Source: Arthrobacter pigmenti
Lineage (GTDB): Bacteria > Actinomycetota > Actinomycetes > Actinomycetales > Micrococcaceae
Reading direction: 5' to 3'
DNA: 64,000 nucleotides
Assembly: GCF_011927905.1 (NCBI RefSeq)
Contig: NZ_JAATJL010000001.1
Location: forward strand, 2,356,001 to 2,420,000
Made by a program: the position numbers and the translations under genes. The notes under the pieces were generated by a model. The model was not told where the DNA came from. It saw only the letters and a program-made list of their open reading frames with translations, and did not search any database. Below, one piece after another: positions 19,993 to 30,388 of the stretch (positions within the stretch are counted from its first letter, which is position 1; every line of letters starts with the position of its first letter).

Positions 19993-21339
19993 ATGAAGTT
20001 GGCTGTGATCGGCGGCGGCGGGTTCCGCGTGCCGCTCGTGTACCGGGCCCTCAGCACCGGCACTTTTCGCGGACTGATCGACGACGTCGCACTGTACGAC
20101 GACGACCCCTCGCGTGCTGCTGCCATCGCCCGCGTGACCGCGGACATGCCCCTTCCGGCGGACGCGCGTCCGCCCCGGGTCAACGTGTCCGCGAGCCTGG
20201 AGGAAGCGCTGGCCGGCGCCGTCGTCGTCTTCGCCGCCATTCGCCCGGGTGGGGCTGCAGGCCGGGTCCTGGATGAGCGGGTGGCTCTTTCCCACGGAGT
20301 GCTGGGACAGGAGACGGTTGGTGCCGGCGGCCTGTCCTATGCGCTCCGTTCGGTCCCCGCGATGCTCGATTTGGCCGAGAACATCACCCGGATCTGTCCT
20401 GAGGCGTGGCTCATCAACTTCACGAATCCCGCGGGCATCATCACCGAGGCGCTACAGCCTCTCCTGGGCCGGCGGGTGATCGGCATCTGCGATTCCGCGT
20501 CCGGCCTGGTGCGCCGGGCGGCCGCTGCAGCCGGCGGATCGCTGCCGCTCGGCACGCTCACCGGTGTGGACTACGTCGGCTTGAACCACCTGGGCTGGCT
20601 GCGTCAGCTGGAGTACGACGGCGGCGACCTCCTGCCCGGGCTGCTCACCGATCCCGCGCGGCTGGCAACGTTTGAGGAAGGCAGGGTGTTCGGGCCGGAA
20701 CTTCTCTCGACACTGGGGGCGCTGCCGAACGAGTACCTCTTCTATTACTACTTCCACGCCGAAGCGCGCCGCGCGTTGGCATCCGCTGCTGAGACCCGTG
20801 GGGAGGCGCTCCAGCAGCAACAGGAAGGGCTATATCCGCAGCTCCTGTCCGGAGAACGGCCCTACGCCCGCTGGGAATCCGCCCGCCGGAAGCGGGAGGA
20901 AGGCTACCTCGCCGAAGCCCGCCCCGCAGAGGAGTCCCGAAACGAGGAAGACCTCGCCGGCGGCGGGTACGAGCAGGTGGCCCTCAATGTCATGCACGCT
21001 CTGCTGACCGGCGTTTCCACGGAGTTGATCGTCAACGTCCGCAACGGCAACGCCATCGCGGAAGTACCGGCCGACGTCGTCGTTGAAGTACCCGCACGTA
21101 TCGACGCCCACGGTGCAACCGCGCTGCCGATCACTCCGCCGAGTCTCCATCAGCTCGGTCTCATGGCGCAGGTCAAAGGCGTGGAGCAGGACCTCATTGC
21201 CGCCGTCGTACACGGAGACCGGACGCTCGCCCTTCGGGCATTCGCGCTGCACCCGCTGATCGACTCGGCTCACACGGCCCGTCGGCTGCTGGCGAAGTAC
21301 GAGGAAGCCTTTCCCTCGCTACGCGGGCTGTGGCGGTAG
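19993..21339 (+). CDS. Glycoside hydrolase family 4, 6-phospho-beta-glucosidase-like
   Basis: A 448-residue NAD- and metal-dependent GH4 enzyme, which cleaves phosphorylated disaccharides by a redox mechanism. It has the Rossmann start LAVIGGGGFRVPLVYRAL, the NFTNPAGI metal and substrate motif, ICDSASGL carrying the conserved Cys ligand, and VGLNHLGWLR. The ATG at 19993 has AAGGAG 6 bases upstream. The usual partner, a PTS transporter, is not nearby; the divergent PfkB kinase may supply the phosphosugar instead. The exact substrate is not determined. Confidence 0.87.
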   Translation: MKLAVIGGGGFRVPLVYRALSTGTFRGLIDDVALYDDDPSRAAAIARVTADMPLPADARPPRVNVSASLEEALAGAVVVFAAIRPGGAAGRVLDERVALSHGVLGQETVGAGGLSYALRSVPAMLDLAENITRICPEAWLINFTNPAGIITEALQPLLGRRVIGICDSASGLVRRAAAAAGGSLPLGTLTGVDYVGLNHLGWLRQLEYDGGDLLPGLLTDPARLATFEEGRVFGPELLSTLGALPNEYLFYYYFHAEARRALASAAETRGEALQQQQEGLYPQLLSGERPYARWESARRKREEGYLAEARPAEESRNEEDLAGGGYEQVALNVMHALLTGVSTELIVNVRNGNAIAEVPADVVVEVPARIDAHGATALPITPPSLHQLGLMAQVKGVEQDLIAAVVHGDRTLALRAFALHPLIDSAHTARRLLAKYEEAFPSLRGLWR

Positions 21340-21350
21340 GGCAAGCGGAC

Positions 21351-22397
21351 TCAGGCGTCGAGCGCCCTTGCCCACAGGTTGATGTCGGACTCGACAGCGA
21401 ACTCGTCAATGGCGTGTAGTTCGTCATCGCTGAAGTCCAACTGGTTGATCGCGCCCAGACTGTCCTCAAGCTGCTTCACGCTGGAGGCGCCGATCAGCGC
21501 CGAGGTGATCGGGGACCCCTTGCCCTGTGGCCGGAGGATCCACGCGATCGCCATCTGCGCGAGGGTCTGGCCACGGGATTCGGCGATGCTGTTCAGACCG
21601 CGAACCCGGCGAAGGTTGTCCTCGGAGAGATGGTCCTCCGACAGGGACTTGTTCGACGCCGCACGCGAGCCCTCCGGGATACCGCCAAGATACTTGGTGG
21701 TCAGCAGACCCTGCGCCAGCGGTGAGAAGGCGATGGAACCAGCACCTACCGACTCCAGTACCTCCGGCAGGTTCGGCTCTCCGTTCTCGACCCACCGGTT
21801 CAACATCGAGTACGAGGGCTGGTGGATCAGCAGCGGCGTGCCCAGATCCCGCAGGATGGCTGCGGCCTCGGCCGTCTTCTCAGGCGAGTAGGAAGAGATG
21901 CCCGCATAGAGTGCGCGGCCGGAGCGCACAGCGGTATCAAGTGCCCCCATAGTTTCCTCAAGCGGCGTTTCCGGGTCAGGACGGTGGCTGTAGAAGATGT
22001 CGACGTAGTCCAGGCCCATCCGGGACAGCGACTGGTCCAGGCTCGCCAGCAGGTATTTGCGCGAACCAAAGTTTCCGTACGGGCCGGGCCACATGTCGTA
22101 ACCGGCCTTGCTTGAGATGATCAGTTCGTCGCGGAACGGCTTGAAGTCGTCCTTGAAGTGCCTTCCGAAGTTGGTCTCAGCCGAACCGTAGGGAGGTCCG
22201 TAGTTGTTGGCGAGGTCGAAGTGCGTGACGCCGAGATCGAATGCCCGGCGAAGGATGTCCCGCTGCACGTCGAACGGCTTGTCATCGCCGAAGTTGTGCC
22301 ACAGGCCCAGGGACACGGCGGGCAAGTGCAGCCCACTCCGCCCGACCCGGCGGTACGGCATGGTGTCATAGCGGTTATCTGCAGGGTGATAAGTCAT
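21351..22397 (-). CDS. Aldo-keto reductase, YghZ/Gpr type
   Basis: A 348-residue NADPH-dependent aldo-keto reductase. The catalytic tetrad is visible: Asp and Tyr in FDLANNYGPPYGSAE, Lys in ELIISSKAGYDMWPG and His in YVDIFYSHRPDPETPLEE. The cofactor region includes ALIGASSVKQLEDSL. The pattern matches L-glyceraldehyde-3-phosphate reductases (YghZ), but related family members reduce many carbonyls. It overlaps the monooxygenase gene by 4 bases (ATGA) and is convergent with the GH4 gene. Confidence 0.88.
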   Translation of the reverse strand: MTYHPADNRYDTMPYRRVGRSGLHLPAVSLGLWHNFGDDKPFDVQRDILRRAFDLGVTHFDLANNYGPPYGSAETNFGRHFKDDFKPFRDELIISSKAGYDMWPGPYGNFGSRKYLLASLDQSLSRMGLDYVDIFYSHRPDPETPLEETMGALDTAVRSGRALYAGISSYSPEKTAEAAAILRDLGTPLLIHQPSYSMLNRWVENGEPNLPEVLESVGAGSIAFSPLAQGLLTTKYLGGIPEGSRAASNKSLSEDHLSEDNLRRVRGLNSIAESRGQTLAQMAIAWILRPQGKGSPITSALIGASSVKQLEDSLGAINQLDFSDDELHAIDEFAVESDINLWARALDA

Positions 22398-23953
22398 CCA
22401 TTCATCCTAGAACCTGGACGGGCGTTCCACTGATCCGGCAACAGCGGACGCAACATTGACACCGCCCTGTGCACGGGAGCGGTTCCAGCCACAAAACCGT
22501 CGGGGCGCACCAGGTAGCAAGTCCCATCCAGCAGTCCCTTCCCGGGAGCGGAACGGAACAAGTGCACGGGAATGTTCAAACCGCGCCCGACGGCGTCCGC
22601 CACCTCCGCGTCCACGTCGCCATAGACGTGAACCTGCCACATCGCGGAACGTAGCGCCTCGAAGTTCTCGCCGGTCCAGGGAAGCCGCCTGCCGACCACT
22701 CGCCCACGCCGGCGGCCGCGTGCGGGAGCCTGCCTGGCGGCGTCGTCGTTCATTGGATTGCTATCCAGCCAGTAATGGATCCGGAGCTGGGAGAGATAGC
22801 CGATCAGACGCCGCGCGATCGGAAGCCGCGGCACCACCCGGATGGCCACCGGGACAAGGAACCGCGGCGCGGCACGCCGCACGGTGCGGGCCACCGGATT
22901 GCGGGAGGTCACCAAAGCGAACACGCGGTCGGTGCTGTTGACGAGCCTCAGCGCGACGGGCCGCCGCTCGGCTTCGTACCGGTTCAGCAGCTGCTCGGAG
23001 GACCGCCCGGAAAGAACCTCCGCCAGCTTGAACGCAAGGTTATGCGCGTCCTGAAGGCCGGTATTCATTCCCTGCGCACCCACCGGCGAATGAACATGAC
23101 CCGCATCTCCTGCGAGAAACACCGGCCCCTTCCTGAACTGTGCGGCCACCCGGTGATGGATGCGGTAGGTGGAAAACCAGATCGATTCCCGGTAACCGAC
23201 GTCGAACGTCTGCTGCAGGCGCTCCCGGGCAAGGAACTCGGGGACATCCTCGTTGCCGGTAGTGCGAAGGACGCCAAGCAGGCGGTGGTGTCCGTCCGGG
23301 CCCATGGGGAAGCCGAGCAGGAACTCGTCCGCACCGAAGCGCAGGTTGACGCTGTCCTCGGCCACCCCCTCGGCGCCCATTACATCGGTCACGTAGAAGG
23401 TGTGTTCATTCGTCAGTCCCTCGAAAGGTATGCCGGAGAGTTTCCGCACCGCCGACGAACCGCCGTCCGCACCCACACAAAAGCGCGCGCTGATAGAGAG
23501 CGCTTCAGTTCCCGCACAGTCGGCCGTGACCCTGACGACGTCGTGCTTGAGGTTTACGAGTTGCCGCCCCCAGTGCACAGCTCCGCCGAGTTCTTCCAGC
23601 CTGTCAAGCAGGATTTGTTCGTTCTTGCTCTGCTCCAGGACGTGGATGCCCGGGTAGGGCGTGAGGTCCGCACCGATCGTGCCGATGGGAACCGCGCCGA
23701 AGGATGAGGCCTCGTAGCCGGGACGGATCTTGGCGACGGGCCAACCCTCGGACAGCACGCGGTCGATCACACCCAGCTGGTCGTAAATCTCCATGCTTCG
23801 CGAGTGGACTCCCAGGGCACGGGATTCGCGCGTAGGGCCGTCCTTGCCGTCCACAACCAGCACATCGACGCCGAGCTTCGCCAACCACGCGGCGAGCATC
23901 AGCCCGGTGGGGCCGGCTCCCACCACCAGCACTTCTGTTCGAAGCTCGCGCAT
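22394..23953 (-). CDS. FAD-dependent aromatic monooxygenase (PheA/TfdB family)
   Basis: A 519-residue flavin monooxygenase. The N-terminal FAD motif is VLVVGAGPTGLMLAAWLAKLG, the second FAD motif is VFLAGDAGHVHSPVGAQGMNTG, and the region SRALGVHSRSMEIYDQLG is typical of phenol and polyketide hydroxylases. The C-terminal thioredoxin-like domain is present (PVHLFRSAPGKGLLDGTCYLVRPDG-like region). The substrate is unknown. The gene starts 10 bases after treZ and overlaps the aldo-keto reductase gene, so the pair may act in one oxidation-reduction route. Confidence 0.85.
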   Translation of the reverse strand: MRELRTEVLVVGAGPTGLMLAAWLAKLGVDVLVVDGKDGPTRESRALGVHSRSMEIYDQLGVIDRVLSEGWPVAKIRPGYEASSFGAVPIGTIGADLTPYPGIHVLEQSKNEQILLDRLEELGGAVHWGRQLVNLKHDVVRVTADCAGTEALSISARFCVGADGGSSAVRKLSGIPFEGLTNEHTFYVTDVMGAEGVAEDSVNLRFGADEFLLGFPMGPDGHHRLLGVLRTTGNEDVPEFLARERLQQTFDVGYRESIWFSTYRIHHRVAAQFRKGPVFLAGDAGHVHSPVGAQGMNTGLQDAHNLAFKLAEVLSGRSSEQLLNRYEAERRPVALRLVNSTDRVFALVTSRNPVARTVRRAAPRFLVPVAIRVVPRLPIARRLIGYLSQLRIHYWLDSNPMNDDAARQAPARGRRRGRVVGRRLPWTGENFEALRSAMWQVHVYGDVDAEVADAVGRGLNIPVHLFRSAPGKGLLDGTCYLVRPDGFVAGTAPVHRAVSMLRPLLPDQWNARPGSRMNG

Positions 23954-23963
23954 GGTCGGTAGG

Positions 23964-25703
23964 CTACACCTTCAGGATTGCCGCACCATGAGCGGGCAGG
24001 GTCACCGTTCCGCTTCCAATCGACTCGCCCGGCTCGGTACTCAGCAGGACCTCCTTCGCTGCCAACGGCACCTCCCGCTGCTCGCCTGCGAAATTGACGA
24101 CGACGGCGGTGCGCTTACCCCTGCGAAGCACCAGCCAGCGCTGGTCTTCGTCGAACTCGACGCTCACCGAGGTGAAGTCCGGGTTGCGCAGGTCCTTGTT
24201 CTCCCGGCGGAGCCTGATCAGGTCCCGGTAGATGTTGAGCAAGCCGGCTTGGTCCTGACGCTCCAGTTCGCTCCAGTCGAGCTTGGCGGACGCGAACGTC
24301 CCCGGGTCCTGTGGATTGGGCACGGCTTCCGGGTCCCAACCCATCTTCTCGAACTCGGCAAGGCGGCCCTCTGCAGTGGCCTTGCCGAGCTCCGGTTCGG
24401 GGTGCGAAGTGAAGAACGGCCACGGCGTGGTGGCACCGTACTCCTCACCCATGAACAGCATCGGCGTGAACGGGCCGGCGATGTTCAGGACGGCGGCCTG
24501 GGCCAGTTGGGCCGAGTTCAGCGTTCCGCTGAGGCGGTCCCCTGCGGCGCGGTTGCCGATCTGGTCGTGATTCTGTGTGCACACCACCAGCTGATGCAGG
24601 CTGTGCTTAGCCGGGTCGATCGGCCGTCCGTGCGACCGTTCGCGGAAGGAGGACCAGGTTCCGTTGTGGAAGAAGCCCTCCCGATAAACCTTGGCGAGCG
24701 CGCCGACGGAATCGAAGTCCGAGTAGTAACCGGCTGTTTCACCGGTCAGGTTCACGTGCGCCGCGTGGTGGAAGTCATCGCTCCACTGTCCTGCGAGTCC
24801 GTAACCGCCTGCGGAGCGTGCTGCGATGAGACGTGGATTGTTCAGGTCCGATTCCGCGATCAGGAACAGCGGTTTACCCAGCTCTTCCGCGCAGTGCGCG
24901 GTCTCGACCGCGAATTCCTCAAGGATGTGGATCGCGCGCTCGTCATGCAGCGCGTGCACGGCGTCGAGCCGTAGGCCGTCCACGTGATAGTCGCGGAACC
25001 ACATGAGCAGATTGTCCACAACGTAACGCCGCACCTCGTCAGAGAGCGGGCCGTCGAGGTTCAGCGAATCCCCCCAGGTGTTGGCTTTGCCCTCGGTGAG
25101 GTAGGGCGCGAACTGTGTCAGGTAGTTCCCGCTCGGCCCAAGGTGGTTGTAGACCACGTCCTGGATCACGCCCAGCCCGCGCTGGTGCGCTGCGTCGACG
25201 AAGCGCTGGTATCCCTCCGGTCCACCGTAGAGCTCGTGGATGGCGTACCAGAGGACGCCGTCGTATCCCCAGTTGTGGGTGCCGTTGAACGCGTTGACCG
25301 GCAGCAGTTCGATGTACTGGACGCCGAGGTTCGCCAGGTAGTCCAGCTTTCCGACGGCGGCGTCGAAGGTGCCCTCAGGGGTGAAGGTGCCGATGTGCAG
25401 TTCGTAGATGACGCTGCCGTCGAGGCCAGGGGAAACCCAACTGTCGTCGCTCCAGGAGTAGGTGCCGGCGTCGAACGTTCGGGACAGCTTGTGCACACCC
25501 TCCGGCTGCCTTCGCGAGCGCGGGTCCGGCACGGGATTCTCCGCGTTGTTGAGCAGGTAGCCGTAGTCGACCTCGCCGGTAGCGGGCGCGCCGGGTGCTT
25601 CCCACCAGTCGCCGTCACGGGCAACCATCGGATGCTTCTGGCCGTCTGCGAGCAGCGTCACGGACTGGGCCTTCGGTGCCCAGACATTAAACCTTGAACT
25701 CAT
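23964..25703 (-). CDS. treZ: Malto-oligosyltrehalose trehalohydrolase
   Basis: A 579-residue GH13 enzyme that releases trehalose from maltooligosyl-trehalose. An N-terminal early-set domain ([17 protein letters not shown]) precedes the barrel. Catalytic motifs are [12 protein letters not shown] (nucleophile Asp), [12 protein letters not shown] (acid/base Glu) and [12 protein letters not shown] (transition-state Asp). Its start overlaps treY by 4 bases. Together with treX and treY it makes trehalose from glycogen-type glucans, a well-known Arthrobacter pathway. Confidence 0.95.
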   Translation of the reverse strand: MSSRFNVWAPKAQSVTLLADGQKHPMVARDGDWWEAPGAPATGEVDYGYLLNNAENPVPDPRSRRQPEGVHKLSRTFDAGTYSWSDDSWVSPGLDGSVIYELHIGTFTPEGTFDAAVGKLDYLANLGVQYIELLPVNAFNGTHNWGYDGVLWYAIHELYGGPEGYQRFVDAAHQRGLGVIQDVVYNHLGPSGNYLTQFAPYLTEGKANTWGDSLNLDGPLSDEVRRYVVDNLLMWFRDYHVDGLRLDAVHALHDERAIHILEEFAVETAHCAEELGKPLFLIAESDLNNPRLIAARSAGGYGLAGQWSDDFHHAAHVNLTGETAGYYSDFDSVGALAKVYREGFFHNGTWSSFRERSHGRPIDPAKHSLHQLVVCTQNHDQIGNRAAGDRLSGTLNSAQLAQAAVLNIAGPFTPMLFMGEEYGATTPWPFFTSHPEPELGKATAEGRLAEFEKMGWDPEAVPNPQDPGTFASAKLDWSELERQDQAGLLNIYRDLIRLRRENKDLRNPDFTSVSVEFDEDQRWLVLRRGKRTAVVVNFAGEQREVPLAAKEVLLSTEPGESIGSGTVTLPAHGAAILKV

Positions 25704-28030
25704 CGTGTGTCCTCCTTCACAAGCAGTGCCACGGGATAGGTTTCGAACAGCCGGTTGACCGGAACAGGGCCGCCCTCAAAGCCGGTGCCCGTAATGGCAC
25801 AGCTGTACGCGCCCTCGGGCAGAACGACGGCGGTGTCCCGCCAGCCGCCGGCCCGGTCCAGTCCCAGTGGGAGTCTGGTGACCGCCGTAACAACGCCGCC
25901 GCGGTCGAAGGCGAACACATGCTCCGCCGCCGGGCCCGTGGCTGTCACCGAGCGGTAGGTCGAGAACAGTTCCGGCGAATCCCTGCGTAGCCGCAGCGCT
26001 CGGGAGACGACAAGGAGCTTGGCCATCCCGCCGTCGTCAATCTGCGGAAGGGCGCCGAATGCCAGGTCCACGAGGCCCTGCTTGCGCAGTCCAAAGTCGA
26101 CGGGACGGCGGTTGTCCGGGTCCACCAGCGAGGTTTCCCAGAGCTCGGAACCCTGATAGACGTCGGGAATGCCCGGGATGGTGAGCTGCAGCAGTTTCGC
26201 CGATAGGGAGTTGGACCAGCCCGGCGCAGACACGCGCTCCACCAGCGAAGTCACAAGCCGGTGCACCTCCGCGTCGTCAAAGGCGGCGTCGACGGCGGCA
26301 TGCATCTTCTCTTCGAAGGCATCGTTCGGCGCGGTCCAGTGCGTGCTCGCATCTGCTTCGCGGGAAGCTTTCTCAACGTAGGCGTGCGCGCGTTCCCTGC
26401 TTAGCGGCCAGGCGCCAATGAGCGCCTGCCACATCAGCGACGCGAACGCCCTGTCCCCGATCGGGGCCAGGCGGTCCAGCTGCTCCAGTGAGGCCACCCA
26501 TTCTTCGGCGATCTCCGACAGCACCGAGATCCGGGCCCGCGTGTCCTCGCCGCGCTTGGTGTCGTGCGTGCTCAACGAGTTCATGGTGAGCGGCGAGGAC
26601 TCCTGGCGTTCCAGCAGTGCACGGTGGAGTTCGTACCCGTCGAGCGCGAAAATGGACGGATCCGCGCCAACCTCGTTGAGGGAAGTGAGCCGGTTGTAGC
26701 GGTAGAAGGCAGTATCCTCGACGCCCTTGGCCATGACCATGCCCGAGGTCTGCTGAAACCGTACAGCCAACCCAGACAGGTCAGCGCCGTTGTCCTCAGC
26801 TCCCCCATCTTCAAGGAACGGATTCAGGAGCGGATGCAGCGCGTCCAGAACATTCGCCAGCTCCGGCCTGCGGACCTTCGCGCTTAGGACTGCTTCGGCG
26901 AGGTAGTGCGCGCCGTCCGGAAGGTAGCTGCGGTAGACCGGGAAGCAGGTCAGCAGCTCGGCCAGCGCATCGGCGCTCTCTTCGAAGTCCAGGCCCGCCT
27001 CCTGCGGAACCAGCCGTGCAAGGCGCAGCACTTCAGACCGCAGGATTCCGTCCGCGATTCCGCGCTTGGTGCCGTGGATCATGTGGACGAACGGTTCAGT
27101 TGGAACAGCCGCTTCGAGCGCGGGGCGGCCGGCAGGATCGACGAACAGCCGATCAATCAGCGCAAGCCCGTCGTAGCCGGTGGTTCCCTCGCACGCCCAC
27201 CGCTCCGGCAACTCCTCGCCGGGTTCAAGGATCTTCTCCACCAGCGTGTAGGCGCCGCCGCTGAGTTCGCGCAGCCGGTCGAGGTAGCCTGCCGGGTCGG
27301 CGAGCCCATCCGGGTGATCGATGCGCAGCCCGTCCACCAGCGATTCGCCGAACCAGCGTCGAACCTCGGAGTGTGCCTCGTCGAATACCCACGGGACCTC
27401 CACCCGGATGCCCGCCAGCGTGTTCACGCCGAAGAATCGCCGGTAGTTCAGTTCGCTGTCCGCGCGCCTCCAGTTCACCAGCTCGTAGTGTTGCCGGGCG
27501 TGCACCTGCGCGCCGGTGTCACCCGGCTGCGCCGTACCGTCTGCGATGGGGAAACGGTTCTCGTAGTAGTGCAGCTCGCCGTCGACAATCTTGAGCTGGT
27601 CCACCTCGTTGTCTCCGTCGCCCAGCACAGGAATGCGAATGCGTCCCCCACCGGCGTCCCAGTCGATGTCGAACGCCTCGGCATACCGGGAGTCCCGTCC
27701 CTTCGCGAGCAGATCCCACCACCATGTGTTCTGGGCCGGGGTGGCCACACCGACGTGGTTCGGCACGATGTCCACGAGCACGCCGAGACCGGCCCCGTGC
27801 GCGGTCCGGCACAGGGCGTCGAACGCCTCCGGCCCACCACGCTCGGGGTCGATCGTGGTGGGGTCGGTGACGTCGTACCCGTGGTCGGATCCCTGCTCGG
27901 CCGTCAGCACCGGTGAGAGGTACACCCAGTCCACCCCGAGGTCTTTCAGATAGGGCACAACCTCAACGGCGGCGGACAGGTCGAAGCTAGAACGAATCTG
28001 CAACCGGTAGGTCGACTTGGGTGCCTTCAC
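25700..28030 (-). CDS. treY: Malto-oligosyltrehalose synthase
   Basis: A 776-residue GH13 isomerase that turns the reducing-end alpha-1,4 linkage of maltodextrins into alpha,alpha-1,1 trehalose. It opens with [20 protein letters not shown] and continues [27 protein letters not shown]. The catalytic Asp is in [14 protein letters not shown], the Glu in [13 protein letters not shown], and the third acid in [15 protein letters not shown]. It is translationally coupled to treZ and lies 35 bases after treX. Confidence 0.96.
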   Translation of the reverse strand: MKAPKSTYRLQIRSSFDLSAAVEVVPYLKDLGVDWVYLSPVLTAEQGSDHGYDVTDPTTIDPERGGPEAFDALCRTAHGAGLGVLVDIVPNHVGVATPAQNTWWWDLLAKGRDSRYAEAFDIDWDAGGGRIRIPVLGDGDNEVDQLKIVDGELHYYENRFPIADGTAQPGDTGAQVHARQHYELVNWRRADSELNYRRFFGVNTLAGIRVEVPWVFDEAHSEVRRWFGESLVDGLRIDHPDGLADPAGYLDRLRELSGGAYTLVEKILEPGEELPERWACEGTTGYDGLALIDRLFVDPAGRPALEAAVPTEPFVHMIHGTKRGIADGILRSEVLRLARLVPQEAGLDFEESADALAELLTCFPVYRSYLPDGAHYLAEAVLSAKVRRPELANVLDALHPLLNPFLEDGGAEDNGADLSGLAVRFQQTSGMVMAKGVEDTAFYRYNRLTSLNEVGADPSIFALDGYELHRALLERQESSPLTMNSLSTHDTKRGEDTRARISVLSEIAEEWVASLEQLDRLAPIGDRAFASLMWQALIGAWPLSRERAHAYVEKASREADASTHWTAPNDAFEEKMHAAVDAAFDDAEVHRLVTSLVERVSAPGWSNSLSAKLLQLTIPGIPDVYQGSELWETSLVDPDNRRPVDFGLRKQGLVDLAFGALPQIDDGGMAKLLVVSRALRLRRDSPELFSTYRSVTATGPAAEHVFAFDRGGVVTAVTRLPLGLDRAGGWRDTAVVLPEGAYSCAITGTGFEGGPVPVNRLFETYPVALLVKEDTR

Positions 28031-28065
28031 GTACTTCTCCTCCAGGTGCTCTGAACGTGCCGGGC

Positions 28066-30252
28066 TCAGGCTGAGCCGGTCTTCGCGGTGTTCTCGTTGG
28101 CGAGGATCGCAAGCGATGCCGCGACAGAGTGGTCAAGGTCTTCTGCCTCGGCATGCGCACGCAGAACCACCATCGACTTGGCTTCCACCGTCACCGCCGC
28201 ACCGGCCGGGATGGGGTCGGAGTCCGCGTAGACACCTGCGGTGTCGATGACCTCGTCCCACATCGGCCCGTATTCCTCGGACGGCACCGTGAACTTCACC
28301 GCTTCATCGTGGGCGTTGAAGTAGAGCAGAAAGTTCAGGTCGGTGATGCGCTGGCCGCGCTGGTCCCGTCCGCGGATGCCCTGACCGTTGAGGAAGACGC
28401 CGATGGAGCGGCCGAAGCCGTCATTCCAGTCTTCCGGAGCCATGAGCTCGCCCTCAGTGTCCAGCCAGACGATGTCCGGCAGCGCCTCGCCCTCTCCACG
28501 CCGAACCGGCCGGCCGTCGAAGAAACGACGACGACGGAACGTCGGGTGCTCGGAGCGCAGCCGGCTCACGGCTGCCGTGAACTCGAGCAGCGGCTGGTCC
28601 AGGTTGTCCCAGTGCACCCAGGACAGCTCCGAATCCTGACAGTAGGTGTTGTTGTTGCCGTCCTGCGTGCGGCCCAGTTCATCGCCGTGCAGGATCATGG
28701 GCACGCCCTGTGACAGCAGGAGCGTTGCGATGAAGTTCCGCTGTTGCCGAACGCGCAGGGTCTGCACCTCAGGATCGTCGGTGGATCCTTCGGCGCCGCA
28801 GTTCCACGAGCGGTTGTGGGATTCGCCGTCGTTGTTGTCTTCGCCGTTGGCCTCATTGTGCTTCTCGTTGTAGGACACGAGGTCCCGCAGCGTGAAGCCG
28901 TCGTGGGCCGTGACGAAGTTGATCGATGCCACCGGCCGGCGCGCCGAATGCTCGTAGAGGTCCGCCGAACCCGTCAGCCGCGAGGCAAACTCCCCGATGC
29001 TGGAGGGCTCGCCGCGCCAGAAATCGCGCACGGTATCGCGGTATTTACCGTTCCATTCCGTCCACTGCGGAGGGAAGTTGCCCACCTGGTACCCGCCGGG
29101 ACCAACGTCCCAGGGCTCGGCAATCAGCTTCACCTGGGACACGACCGGATCCTGCTGCACGAGTTCGAAGAACGCGCTCAGCCGGTCCACCTCGTAGAAC
29201 TCGCGGGCCAGGGCCGAGGCAAGGTCGAAGCGGAACCCGTCAACATGCATTTCCGTGACCCAGTAGCGCAGCGAATCCATGAGCAGTTGCAGCGAGTGCG
29301 GGTTTCCAACGTTCAGAGAGTTACCGGTGCCGGTGGTGTCCATGTAGTACTGCTTGTCGTCCTCCACCAGCCGGTAGTAGGACGCATTGTCGATGCCGCG
29401 CATCGAGAGCGTTGGCCCCATGTGGTTGCCCTCCGCCGTGTGGTTGTACACGACGTCGAGAATCACCTCGATGCCCGCCAGGTGCAGCTCGCGGACCATG
29501 GCCTTGAATTCCTGCACCTGCTCGCCTTCATCGCCGGTGGAGCCGTAGGCGTTGTGCGGTGCGAAGAAGCCGATGGTGTTGTAGCCCCAGTAGTTGGACA
29601 GGCCCTTTTCCTGCAGCGTGCTGTCGTTGACGAACTGGTGCACGGGCATGAGCTCGATCGCCGTGACGCCGAGCTTCTGCAGGTGCGCGATAACCGCCGG
29701 ATGGGCCACGCCGGCGTACGTGCCGCGCTGCTCCTCCGGGATTTCCGGGTGCAACTGCGTGAGCCCCTTGACGTGCGCCTCGTAGATCACCGACTGGTGG
29801 TACGGGGTGCGCGGCATGCGGTCGCCGTCCCAGTTGAAGAAGGGATTGATGACAACGCCGAGCATCATGTGCGCCGCGGAATCCTCATTGTTGACCGAAT
29901 GCTCGTCGCCGAAGTTGTAGCCGAACAGGGCCTGGTCCCAGTCGATCTGGCCGTGCACCGCTTTTGCGTAGGGATCCAGCAGCAGTTTGTTCGGGTTGCA
30001 GCGGTGGCCCTCGTCCGGATTGTTGGGCCCGTGGACGCGGTATCCGTACTTCTGCCCGGGTGAAACCTGCGGCAGGTAGCCGTGCCACACATAGCCGTCC
30101 ACTTCCTTGAGTTCGATGCGGGTCTCCGCGCCGTCGTCGTCAATCAGGCACAACTCCACCTTCTCGGCAATTTCGCTGTAGAGCGCGAAGTTGGTTCCCG
30201 TGCCGTCATAGGTTGCCCCTAGCGGATAGGCATCTCCTGGCCAAAGCTCCAT
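28066..30252 (-). CDS. treX: Glycogen debranching enzyme TreX/GlgX
   Basis: A 728-residue GH13 isoamylase-type enzyme that hydrolyses alpha-1,6 branches. An N-terminal CBM48-like domain ([26 protein letters not shown]) precedes the barrel; catalytic motifs are [27 protein letters not shown] and [14 protein letters not shown]. As first gene of the treX-treY-treZ operon it supplies linear maltodextrins to TreY. By sequence it could equally be named glgX; the operon context favours treX. Confidence 0.94.
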   Translation of the reverse strand: MELWPGDAYPLGATYDGTGTNFALYSEIAEKVELCLIDDDGAETRIELKEVDGYVWHGYLPQVSPGQKYGYRVHGPNNPDEGHRCNPNKLLLDPYAKAVHGQIDWDQALFGYNFGDEHSVNNEDSAAHMMLGVVINPFFNWDGDRMPRTPYHQSVIYEAHVKGLTQLHPEIPEEQRGTYAGVAHPAVIAHLQKLGVTAIELMPVHQFVNDSTLQEKGLSNYWGYNTIGFFAPHNAYGSTGDEGEQVQEFKAMVRELHLAGIEVILDVVYNHTAEGNHMGPTLSMRGIDNASYYRLVEDDKQYYMDTTGTGNSLNVGNPHSLQLLMDSLRYWVTEMHVDGFRFDLASALAREFYEVDRLSAFFELVQQDPVVSQVKLIAEPWDVGPGGYQVGNFPPQWTEWNGKYRDTVRDFWRGEPSSIGEFASRLTGSADLYEHSARRPVASINFVTAHDGFTLRDLVSYNEKHNEANGEDNNDGESHNRSWNCGAEGSTDDPEVQTLRVRQQRNFIATLLLSQGVPMILHGDELGRTQDGNNNTYCQDSELSWVHWDNLDQPLLEFTAAVSRLRSEHPTFRRRRFFDGRPVRRGEGEALPDIVWLDTEGELMAPEDWNDGFGRSIGVFLNGQGIRGRDQRGQRITDLNFLLYFNAHDEAVKFTVPSEEYGPMWDEVIDTAGVYADSDPIPAGAAVTVEAKSMVVLRAHAEAEDLDHSVAASLAILANENTAKTGSA

Positions 30253-30388
30253 GTGTTCTCCTTGCTCGTTTCAATACTCAGTTCGGTCCTCAGTGAAGTT
30301 GACCGAATGTTCTCAGTGACCTTTTGTCCTGCATCCTTTCATAGCGCAGGACTCCGACATTTCGGTGAACTATGTCGGGGTGCGGCTG

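Noticed and set aside
28744-30063. A 439-codon open frame opposite treX
   Set aside because: Antisense shadow of a clear GH13 gene; its protein is His/Val/Arg-rich without recognisable domains.
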